A program made the translations under genes and the position numbers. From 2-02-FULL-55-14 sp964473365 (GTDB lineage Bacteria > Bacteroidota > Ignavibacteria > UBA10030): a DNA stretch of 64,000 nucleotides. The notes under the pieces are model-generated. The model saw only the letters and a program-made list of their open reading frames with translations, searched no databases and had not been told where the DNA came from. Location of the stretch: contig CAYYOV010000010.1 of assembly GCA_964473365.1 (NCBI GenBank), positions 1 through 64,000 on the forward strand, given 5' to 3'. This document shows, in pieces, positions 9,930-15,885 of this stretch (position 1 is its first letter; every line of letters starts with the position of its first letter).

Positions 9930-9936
9930 GGGGGAC

Positions 9937-9952
9937 GTGGAAGGGCTTCCAC
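9937..9952. promoter_or_regulatory. candidate operator downstream of lacI promoter
   Basis: GTGGAAGGGCTTCCAC is a 16-base inverted repeat with only the central pair unmatched. It lies just after the expected transcription start of lacI and before its GTG. Position and symmetry fit a repressor site. There is no experimental or comparative support. Confidence 0.45.
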
Positions 9953-9961
9953 GCGGCAATA

Positions 9962-9989
9962 ATTTTAGGTTAATTAACTTGAATGTCAA
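9962..9989 (-). promoter_or_regulatory. sigma-70-like promoter of lacI operon with embedded palindrome
   Basis: Reading on the minus strand, TTGACA (9989-9984), a 16-base spacer and TAAAAT (9967-9962). The spacer contains the perfect 10-base palindrome GTTAATTAAC (9969-9978), a good position for an operator that blocks polymerase. The predicted start of transcription near 9955 rules out the longer lacI reading frame. Confidence 0.65.
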
Positions 9990-10275
9990 GACGACGACCG
10001 CGCCCACTATCCTCGATCTGGCAGTGCCACAATACAGTCGATCGACGCTTCGTTCAGAGGCACGCCGATCAGCGACACCCACACTCTTCCTGTCGTTGTC
10101 AATCACATCAACGGTGGATCAAAATCCCCGGAATGAAGCGCGAAGCTTATCCAATCGATAGGCGATGCGATCCGCGTGAACTTCAGGACGCCATCCCATC
10201 CGCTCAGCATAAAAGGCCTGCCAATGCTCTTCACAATTAGTCGCCTCCGTTCAAACCTTGTGGCCCGAAAACGCA

Positions 10276-10303
10276 GAGCGCCCGTCCTTTCGGACAGGCG
10301 CTC
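10276..10303 (-). terminator. terminator after HU gene
   Basis: On the minus strand GAGCGCCTGTCC-GAAA-GGACGGGCGCTC forms a 12-base stem (one wobble) with a GAAA loop, followed by TGCGTTTTC. It starts 24 bases after the HU stop codon. The rest of the 10107-10326 gap shows nothing else recognisable. Confidence 0.75.
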
Positions 10304-10326
10304 AGAAAAACTGCACCGTTCAGCGT

Positions 10327-10614
10327 TTACTTGGAGCCGAGGATTGCTTCCTTGGCGGCCTTCGCTACACGGAACTTCACCACGGTTTTCGCCGGGATCT
10401 GAATCTGCTCACCCGTGGCGGGATTCCGGCCGATACGAGCCTTGCGCTCAACCAACACGAGCTTGCCGATACCGGGGAGGGTGAAGTGATTCTTCGCCTC
10501 GCGATACGACAACATCGCGACCTCCTCCAGAATTCCGACCGCGACCTTCTTCTTAAGGTCGAACTTGCTCGCAAGGTGTGCAGCAACCTGGCTCTTCGAC
10601 ATGGATTTTGCCAT
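10327..10614 (-). CDS. HU/IHF-family DNA-binding protein
   Basis: 95 residues, the normal size of the family. The conserved C-terminal half is intact: LPGIGKLVLVERKARIGRNP then TGEQIQIPAKTVVKFRVAKA; the arm motif GRNPATG is the clearest signature. The N-terminal helices (SKSQVAAHLASKF) are more diverged and lysine-rich. HU proteins are dimeric nucleoid proteins that bend DNA. The gene is monocistronic with its own promoter about 105 bases upstream of the ATG and a strong terminator after the stop. The ribosome binding site is modest (GAAGGG). The long leader may carry growth-phase control, but no known leader RNA was recognised. Confidence 0.93.
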   Translation of the reverse strand: MAKSMSKSQVAAHLASKFDLKKKVAVGILEEVAMLSYREAKNHFTLPGIGKLVLVERKARIGRNPATGEQIQIPAKTVVKFRVAKAAKEAILGSK

Positions 10615-10714
10615 AGTGAAACCCTTCGAATTGGTGAGAGTGAGGGGCCTGCCCCGAGACCCTTTAGAAACCCCTGTAAAATCGGAGCGTTCTGCTGCGT
10701 TTCAAAATCACCAG

Positions 10715-10744
10715 CAAATATAGGGCTTTTGAAAGGATTGTCAA
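10715..10744 (-). promoter_or_regulatory. HU gene promoter, dual-type elements
   Basis: On the minus strand TTGACA (10744-10739), 16-base spacer, TATATTTG (10722-10715). The last element fits both a TATAAT-like -10 box and the Bacteroidota TAnnTTTG -7 box, so one site could serve either description. It leaves a leader of about 100 bases before the HU start. Confidence 0.6.
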
Positions 10745-10799
10745 GTGCCGCTCGGTAATTTTAAAGGACTTCCGTTCGTTCACTTCCGTAAGATTCTTT

Positions 10800-10925
10800 C
10801 CTTCCTCGCTGTAAGTTGTTGATATATATATTAATTGCAGGATTCCCCAATTAATTCGCCCGACATTTTGGCCTTAAAAAAAAATCTTTGTTGACGGGCC
10901 TTTTGGGCACGTCATAGCCACATTG
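10800..10925. other. AT-rich intergenic segment with inverted repeats
   Basis: The HU-to-receptor gap has a strongly AT-rich patch in GC-rich surroundings. It includes alternating TATATATAT near 10823, the inverted pair ATTAATTG / CAATTAAT with a 10-base loop, an A9 run near 10877 and a GACGGGCC...GGGCACGTC stem. On the minus strand TTGGGG, 16 bases and TATATA could be an upstream second promoter for HU. No reading frame of note was found. Confidence 0.4.
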
Positions 10926-10946
10926 ACAGTCACACTTCGTACACAC

Positions 10947-10972
10947 AAAGAGCCCGCCGAAGCGGGCTCTTT
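10947..10972. terminator. bidirectional-type hairpin after TonB receptor
   Basis: AAAGAGCCCGC-CGAA-GCGGGCTCTTT is a perfect 11-base stem with a 4-base loop. It lies 40 bases beyond the stop of the receptor at 11013-13964 (minus strand) and has the form of a rho-independent terminator; the stem itself supplies the T-run in both directions. Confidence 0.8.
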
Positions 10973-11012
10973 GCACGAAGCGATGAGATGCAGAATGGCG
11001 AGGGACGAGATC

Positions 11013-13964
11013 TCAGAGGAAGAGACTGAGATTGAACCGATACGCTCGCAGACCGCCAGGGATCACGCCGAAATTGTCCATATCGGCGAAGTAGTTCTCA
11101 TCCAGAAGGTTCAGGATCTGCATCGAGGCCTGCGCCTTCACGCCGAACATCTCGTAGCGGTAGCCCGCTTGCATATCGAGGATCATGCGGCTTTGGAGGA
11201 ACTGCTTATAGGCATAGCTGAACGTGGTCTTGTTCGCATTCCACTCGCCCAGCACGCGCGAATAAGTATCGCCATCCAGCGCATAGTGGTTGTCGTAGTA
11301 GTTCGCGTCGAAGCCCACGAACAGGTTCTCCCAGCGATACGTTGTTCCGAACGAGAGCATCAACTGCGGGGGACCTCCGACGTGCGTACCGGCCAGTTCG
11401 TCCACGAACACCGTGTCACGAACTCCAGTTGCCGTGAAACCGTTGGCGTTGAACACCGTTCGCTGCGGGACTCCGGTGGCGCTGTAAACAGTCTTTGCCT
11501 CCTTCAACACGGATTCCCACTTGTTCGACGAGAAGGTTGCAGAACCGCGGATCTCGAAGCCCTTGATCGGCAGCAGCCAGTCAAGCTGTGAGCTGCCTTC
11601 GATCTCGATGCCCTGATAGTTGGCCGTTCCTACGAGGATGGTCTTGTTGCCATTCCGGTCGTATCCCGGCTGACCAGCCTGGCTTACGTCCGTGATCCGC
11701 TGGGACTTGTTGTCCCAGATCATCTGATACAGGTTGATCTTGGCTGTCAATTCGCGCGAAGTCCAGCCAGCACCTACTTCGAATTGGTTCGAGATCTCGT
11801 CCTTCGCATCCGGATTCAGACGGCCCTGGTTATAATAGACTCCAAGGTCCGTGAATCGTTCGACATGTGAGAAGTTGCCGAAAACGTTCAAATTTTCGGT
11901 GACGTTGTAGTTTGCCCCGAACTTCGGCTGGATGAACCCGCGGCTCCGTGACGAATTGATCAGATCGAACTCATACCAGTTCGTGATCGTGCCGCTCGTC
12001 GCATTGGCATACTCGGCCATATAGAACTTGCCGTTCGCGTTCTTCCCTTCCTTGTCTGCTGAAGACGAGGTAAGGCCCAACGCGGCTTTCTGCGAGGCGC
12101 TCAGCCGCTTGCCGATGGCGTTCTCGCTTGGCATGTTCTCGATCAGATCGTACGTATAGTACACGTATTGTAGTGTACCGGTAACGATCAGGTTCGGCAG
12201 TAGGTTGTAGTTCGCGCTCGCGAACAACGTCCACTGCGGGGTCTCTCCGCGGTAGTTGCGATACTGTGACCGGTAGGTCGGCTCGTTCGCCATGTCCCAG
12301 CCGAAGATCGCCACGTCGTTCTCTTGCGCGACATCACCCTGATAGGTCCGGCGACGGAACGACTTCAGCGTGGACGTGGGCGCGTTGGCTGAGTCGACCG
12401 CGCCATACTGCTGGACCGTCAACGAAGTCTTCCCATACAGATTCGTATAGTGACCCGGATGGTCAGCCGTCCAGTAACGGAATTCGCCGCCAGCTGTGAC
12501 CTTCAAGTCGTTCATCGGCTTGAACTCATAGCTCGCCAAAATGCCCCCCTGCTGGTGCAGGGAGTAGCTGTCACGCTGGTACGCGTTCCTGAGATACATC
12601 GTGTCAGCCACGGCAGAGTTCTTGATCGCGCCATCGCTGTCCAGATGCGTTGCCCACTGGGCTGTAGACGGGAATGTGGAGGAATTGAGGCTTGATCCGC
12701 CCCCGCGTCCGCGTGAGAAGAACAGGGTTGCACGGATGGCCGAGTTCTCAGTCAGGTCGTTGTTGTAGTGCAACTCGACCTGCGGCTTGTGGAAGTGATT
12801 ATGTGCAAGCGTCGAATAGTCGTCCGTCACGATCTCACGCCGCCCATCGAGGAGGCCGTAGTTCTTGATGCCGCCGTTGACCGCGGGCTGGGCCGGCAGG
12901 CCGTTGATCACGCTGCGCTTCAACCACGGCGCGGAGTTGGCCGTGAACCCAAAGTATTTGAAGTACGAGATATCATTGCTGAAGGAATACCCGTGTTCCT
13001 GCGGAGCACCATGCAGCACGGCCTTCAACGATTGCTGCTCATCGATGAACCACGAGCCTGACATATAGTAGTTGTATCCCTCGTAGCGAGCTCCCAGGCG
13101 GCTGCCTTCGCCGAGCTTTCGGTCCAATCGGACCGAGAAGGCAAACTTGTTGTCGATCAGACCCGAGTTGAGGTCGACGCCATACATCGTGTTCATCGGA
13201 GAGCCGAACGACAAGTTCACGCCGTACGCGGCGCGGGGCTTGGCGTTGCCCGTTACAATGTTGAACGATCCGCCGAACGAGCCGGCTCCATACAACGAGG
13301 AGCCCGCACCACGCTGCACCTGCACGGAGGCGGCAGCAGACGAGACGGAACCCCAGTTCGACCAGTAGACCGAGTTTGACTCAGGGTCGTTCGTCGGAAC
13401 GCCGTTGATGAGCACCTGGACATAGTTTTGGTTGAAGCCACGGACGAACAGTTTCGCTTCGCCGTTTCCGACGCCATCCGTCGAGAACGCGTATAGTCCA
13501 GGAGTTCCCTTGAGGAGCAGCGGAGCATCCTGACCGTGGATACGCTGATCGATCTGATCCTTCCCGATGTCCGTGAATGCGACCGGGGTCTCGCGGTCCT
13601 TTGCACGGTTGACCTCGACGATCACCTCGCGTTGCTGCAGCGTGGTCTGCGTCAAGGCAAAGTCAACGACAACACCATTGGCCGTAACGCGAACGGCTTG
13701 TTGCGAGGCCGTGTAGCCGAGGAACGAAGCACGGATCGTATAGCTGCCGATCGGAACGCCGGTGATCTCGTAGCGGCCGCTGGCATCGGTAGCCGCACCG
13801 AGCCGGGTGCCCGTAACGACGATCGTCGCGCCAACCAACGGCTGACGGGAATCCGCATCGGTCACGACGCCCCTGACCATTCCCGTTTGGGCAAGGCCGA
13901 GGCTGGCCAGGACCACGAGTACGATCAAGACGCCGCCAAGGCGGGTCTTCGTGAAGACAGTCAT
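11013..13964 (-). CDS. TonB-dependent receptor, stand-alone gene
   Basis: 983 residues. Signal peptide (VLVVLASLGLAQ), regulatory domain at about 28-105 (GMVRGVVTDADSRQPLVGAT, AATDASGRYEITGVPIG), and a plug beginning near 120 (EVNRAKDRETPVAFTDI) with FVRGFNQNYVQVLINGVPTN and VQRGAGSSLYGAGSFGGSFN. A barrel follows, ending YRFNLSLFL. The plug is of the FecA/CirA style, with a clean RG-x-gxGSSLYGa motif, so iron-chelate or cofactor uptake is as likely as sugar uptake; nothing nearby settles the ligand. It has a strong ribosome binding site (CAGGAGG) 6 bases before the ATG, its own promoter with a leader of about 100 bases, and a terminator after the stop. No partner gene is adjacent. Confidence 0.93.
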   Translation of the reverse strand: MTVFTKTRLGGVLIVLVVLASLGLAQTGMVRGVVTDADSRQPLVGATIVVTGTRLGAATDASGRYEITGVPIGSYTIRASFLGYTASQQAVRVTANGVVVDFALTQTTLQQREVIVEVNRAKDRETPVAFTDIGKDQIDQRIHGQDAPLLLKGTPGLYAFSTDGVGNGEAKLFVRGFNQNYVQVLINGVPTNDPESNSVYWSNWGSVSSAAASVQVQRGAGSSLYGAGSFGGSFNIVTGNAKPRAAYGVNLSFGSPMNTMYGVDLNSGLIDNKFAFSVRLDRKLGEGSRLGARYEGYNYYMSGSWFIDEQQSLKAVLHGAPQEHGYSFSNDISYFKYFGFTANSAPWLKRSVINGLPAQPAVNGGIKNYGLLDGRREIVTDDYSTLAHNHFHKPQVELHYNNDLTENSAIRATLFFSRGRGGGSSLNSSTFPSTAQWATHLDSDGAIKNSAVADTMYLRNAYQRDSYSLHQQGGILASYEFKPMNDLKVTAGGEFRYWTADHPGHYTNLYGKTSLTVQQYGAVDSANAPTSTLKSFRRRTYQGDVAQENDVAIFGWDMANEPTYRSQYRNYRGETPQWTLFASANYNLLPNLIVTGTLQYVYYTYDLIENMPSENAIGKRLSASQKAALGLTSSSADKEGKNANGKFYMAEYANATSGTITNWYEFDLINSSRSRGFIQPKFGANYNVTENLNVFGNFSHVERFTDLGVYYNQGRLNPDAKDEISNQFEVGAGWTSRELTAKINLYQMIWDNKSQRITDVSQAGQPGYDRNGNKTILVGTANYQGIEIEGSSQLDWLLPIKGFEIRGSATFSSNKWESVLKEAKTVYSATGVPQRTVFNANGFTATGVRDTVFVDELAGTHVGGPPQLMLSFGTTYRWENLFVGFDANYYDNHYALDGDTYSRVLGEWNANKTTFSYAYKQFLQSRMILDMQAGYRYEMFGVKAQASMQILNLLDENYFADMDNFGVIPGGLRAYRFNLSLFL

Positions 13965-14072
13965 AGAATCCTCCTGAGAGGTGGGGTGAACAGATGGTAG
14001 GAGAACGGACTGCAGGACATGATGGAACGGATCCCTAGGAAAGATCTCGAATACAGCCTGCGAGGCGCGGAC

Positions 14073-14101
14073 ATTGTACTCGGCAAAAACTCAAGGAGCA
14101 A
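14073..14101 (-). promoter_or_regulatory. promoter of stand-alone TonB receptor
   Basis: On the minus strand TTGCTC (14101-14096), 17-base spacer, TACAAT (14078-14073). The leader to the ATG at 13964 would be about 100 bases. No cobalamin-riboswitch or other known aptamer signature was recognised in it. Confidence 0.5.
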
Positions 14102-14198
14102 CTACTTCAAGTGCTGTTTGAATGAAAAAGTTGCCTCCAGAGCCACGGCAAGTAATGCCCATAGACGCATTGGGTACAACATGTTTGGCGAAGGAGCG

Positions 14199-14227
14199 TT
14201 GACTTCGTATGCTAAATCCGCTATATT
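14199..14227 (+). promoter_or_regulatory. promoter of tRNA-Asp
   Basis: TTGACT (14199-14204), 17-base spacer, TATATT (14222-14227), 41 bases before the mature 5' end of the tRNA. Good match to a sigma-70-like promoter. Confidence 0.7.
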
Positions 14228-14268
14228 ATAGGGCTTTCGTGTATGCTACAGTCGCGAAGATGAGACAT

Positions 14269-14343
14269 GGGATCGTAGCTCAGTTTGGTTAGAGCGCCTG
14301 CCTGTCACGCAGGAGGTCGCGGGTTCGAGTCCCGTCGGTCCCG
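14269..14343 (+). tRNA. tRNA-Asp (GTC)
   Basis: A full cloverleaf can be drawn. The acceptor is GGGATCG (14269-14275) with CGGTCCC (14336-14342), one G-U pair, and discriminator G at 14343. The anticodon stem is CCTGC/GCAGG with loop CTGTCAC, anticodon GTC at 14304-14306. The T arm is CGGG-TTCGAGT-CCCG. CCA is not encoded (CTT follows). It has its own promoter and a terminator 42 bases downstream. Confidence 0.95.
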
Positions 14344-14384
14344 CTTAACATTGTAGAAGACAAACTGTACAGGATATGCTGGTG

Positions 14385-14418
14385 AAAGGCTCGGAGACAT
14401 CCGGGCCTTTCCTGTTTT
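14385..14418 (+). terminator. terminator of tRNA-Asp
   Basis: AAAGGCTCGGA-GACA-TCCGGGCCTTT, an 11-base stem with one wobble, followed by CCTGTTTT. Its sequence is clearly related to the terminator at 14614-14648. Confidence 0.85.
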
Positions 14419-14450
14419 CTGCGGGGTTGGTGCTTGGAGCCGCCTGTCAC

Positions 14451-14510
14451 GTCCGTCTCGTCGCTCTGCGACGAGACGAGATCTCGTCCCGCGCAACGCG
14501 CGGGACGGAC
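14451..14510. repeat. 60-bp insert made wholly of nested palindromes
   Basis: Every base is accounted for by symmetry: GTCC (14451-14454) pairs with GGAC (14507-14510). Inside are a 10-base stem GTCTCGTCGC/GCGACGAGAC with loop TCT, the 8-base palindrome GAGATCTC (14478-14485), and a 9-base stem GTCCCGCGC/GCGCGGGAC with loop AAC. The layout resembles a small closed junction with two or three arms. It looks like a short non-coding mobile palindrome (REP or miniature element); no other copy is seen in this window. Confidence 0.7.
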
Positions 14511-14525
14511 AGGAGGTCGCGGGTT

Positions 14526-14547
14526 TCACGAAGTGACCACTTCGTGG
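14526..14547. repeat. 22-bp hairpin insert in tRNA remnant
   Basis: T-CACGAAGTG-AC-CACTTCGTG-G: a perfect 9-base stem with a 2-base loop and a T-G outer pair, placed in the T loop of the remnant. The arm CACGAAG/CTTCGTG is the same word as the repeats at 1117-1244. Confidence 0.7.
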
Positions 14548-14613
14548 CGAGTCCCGTCGGTCCCGCAGGGATATTTGCAGATTGTTGATTGAACAGTGTC
14601 GCGGAAGAACAAT

Positions 14614-14648
14614 GAAGGGCTCGGAGAATCTCCGGGCCCTTCGTATTT
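14614..14648 (+). terminator. terminator of degenerate tRNA unit
   Basis: GAAGGGCTCGGAG-AAT-CTCCGGGCCCTTC, 13-base stem with one wobble, then GTATTT. Sequence-related to the terminator at 14385-14418, which supports duplication of the whole unit. The stretch 14649-14768 beyond it shows no feature. Confidence 0.8.
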
Positions 14649-14768
14649 CCAGCCTGCTAGAACGTCTTGAGACACCATTCGGATCTTTCGGCGTGGCCGT
14701 AGTCCGCCTCGCCTTTCAGTCTGGCTCCATCGGTTCGCGAGCCACGATCGTCCAGACCCCTTGCCACG

Positions 14769-14990
14769 CTATCCCCCGTGGCTCTTGAGAAGCGCGAGCG
14801 CTTTCTCCTTGTCATGTCGGGGCACCATCAGCGTGACGCCTTCCGTGAGTTGAAGGTTCGGGAACATCCCGTCAACGTCATCCTTTGCGATCAATGCAGC
14901 GATCCCTCTAGATTCGAGGAACCCCTTCGCGACCTGGGCGTCGATATCCGTATTGTATGTGTGAACTGCGACGAATTGATCGTGTGTCAT
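14769..14990 (-). CDS. DUF2007-like small protein
   Basis: 73 residues from the ATG at 14990, which has a good ribosome binding site (AAAGGAG, spaced 9 bases). The chain VHTYNTDIDAQVAKGFLESR GIAALIAKDD, ending LMVPRHDKEKALALLKSHGG, fits the DUF2007 fold: a short ferredoxin-like domain in which one helix covers residues that shift between copies of a protein. The molecular role is unknown, although the domain is often proposed to bind signal-transduction partners. The longer upstream frame to 15170 has no support. It is the third gene after GH97 and a small outer-membrane protein and may share their transcript; the gap to its neighbour is 49 bases. Confidence 0.75.
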   Translation of the reverse strand: MTHDQFVAVHTYNTDIDAQVAKGFLESRGIAALIAKDDVDGMFPNLQLTEGVTLMVPRHDKEKALALLKSHGG

Positions 14991-15039
14991 GATGTCCTGC
15001 TCCTTTCCCCAAGCATCCCGGAACACTCCCAACACCACG

Positions 15040-15885
15040 TTAGAGATCGATCCCAGCCAAGAGATACACCAGGCCGATCGACTGCCTTCGCCCCGTCGTC
15101 CACAGGACCTCGCCACCAGATGCGACCGAACGAAATGCTGTCGACGCCGAGACAACCCGTACCGATACACTCACCTTCGTCGTCACATGACCCCCGGCAT
15201 GAGCACCAAGCGCGAAGACGTTGTCGCTCCCTGCCGCATAGACCACATCCTCACCGGTTCTCCTCAGCGTGATCTTTGGCGAAGACGCATGCAGAAATCC
15301 CGCATCTGCCCCGGCAAATACCCGCACGCCACCGATGTCCGTGCTGTACCCCCACGAGATCGTCATCAGTGACGTCGACCATGGTGACGCATCGGCCCAC
15401 GTGGTCTGCGCGTCGGCAACGCGCCTCCCTGCCTCGCCCGCATTCACCGGGTTCATGGCGAAGAGAAACCCGAGCCCATAGTGCCATCCGCCTGATGCCG
15501 GGACCGTGAGGTTCACTCCAGCGGCACCCCCAACCTGCGCCAGGCCCCCGTCGGCCTCCCGCAGGCTCCCGAACGCCGCCACGGGAAGACTCCCGCCAGC
15601 CACGAACATAAGCGAAGCCGCTTGAGTCGCCGAGCCGTGGATTGACCCCGACAGTACTGTCGATCGCTCCGATCGCGCCGAGATCACCCTTTGAACCTCA
15701 TGTGCGAGAAACAGAATCTGACGACCGTCCGTGGTACGCAAGCGAACGGCCAGGCCGTCGATCTGCTCGAGGACACTCCCTGCGATCCTGGCCCCGGTCT
15801 TCAACACGACCGTATCCCGTACCGAGGACTGCGCTGCGAGGATGGGTGAGAGCAATGAAAGCCCGACGATCAGAATGGTCCTCAC
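15040..15885 (-). CDS. small outer-membrane-type protein with N-terminal SH3-like module
   Basis: 281 residues from a GTG (15885) that overlaps the GH97 stop codon (GTGA), so it is translationally coupled. Signal peptide (ILIVGLSLLSPILAAQ), then about 50 residues (DTVVLKTGARIAGSVLEQID, LFLAHEVQRVI) of a type that often precedes beta-barrels in Bacteroidota and handles a small SH3-like fold. The remainder has alternating strands rich in Gly, Ala and aromatics (YGLGFLFAMNPV, ISWGYSTDIGGVRVFAGADA) and ends LVYLLAGIDL. A small outer-membrane barrel is the best reading. No enzyme motif. The long N-terminal extension to 16035 would run through the GH97 gene and is rejected. Confidence 0.75.
   Translation of the reverse strand: MRTILIVGLSLLSPILAAQSSVRDTVVLKTGARIAGSVLEQIDGLAVRLRTTDGRQILFLAHEVQRVISARSERSTVLSGSIHGSATQAASLMFVAGGSLPVAAFGSLREADGGLAQVGGAAGVNLTVPASGGWHYGLGFLFAMNPVNAGEAGRRVADAQTTWADASPWSTSLMTISWGYSTDIGGVRVFAGADAGFLHASSPKITLRRTGEDVVYAAGSDNVFALGAHAGGHVTTKVSVSVRVVSASTAFRSVASGGEVLWTTGRRQSIGLVYLLAGIDL

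Larger units (their letters stand above)
14436..14566 (+). pseudogene. tRNA-Asp 3'-half remnant broken by two palindromic inserts
   Basis: The 3' half of the tRNA-Asp at 14269 is repeated here in pieces. CGCCTGTCAC (14441-14450) holds the anticodon loop, AGGAGGTCGCGGGTT lies at 14511-14525, and CGAGTCCCGTCGGTCCCGC at 14548-14566. Between the first two, 60 bases replace the GC of the anticodon stem; between the last two, 22 bases enter the T loop. The 5' half is not recognisable apart from a few bases. The remnant is followed by a terminator related to that of the intact copy, so a whole tRNA transcription unit seems to have been duplicated in tandem and then broken. It cannot fold as a tRNA. 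Confidence 0.8.

Noticed and set aside
9930..10106. N-terminal extension of lacI to an upstream start
   Set aside because: It would translate the promoter (TTGACA-16-TAAAAT); LacI proteins begin with the helix-turn-helix.
13965..14072. Cobalamin riboswitch in the leader of the TonB receptor
   Set aside because: Leader is only about 100 bases and lacks the B12-box type sequence.
14436..14566. attL/attR-type scar of an integrated element at tRNA-Asp
   Set aside because: No integrase or foreign genes nearby, and the duplicated terminator favours tandem duplication of the whole tRNA unit; not fully excluded.
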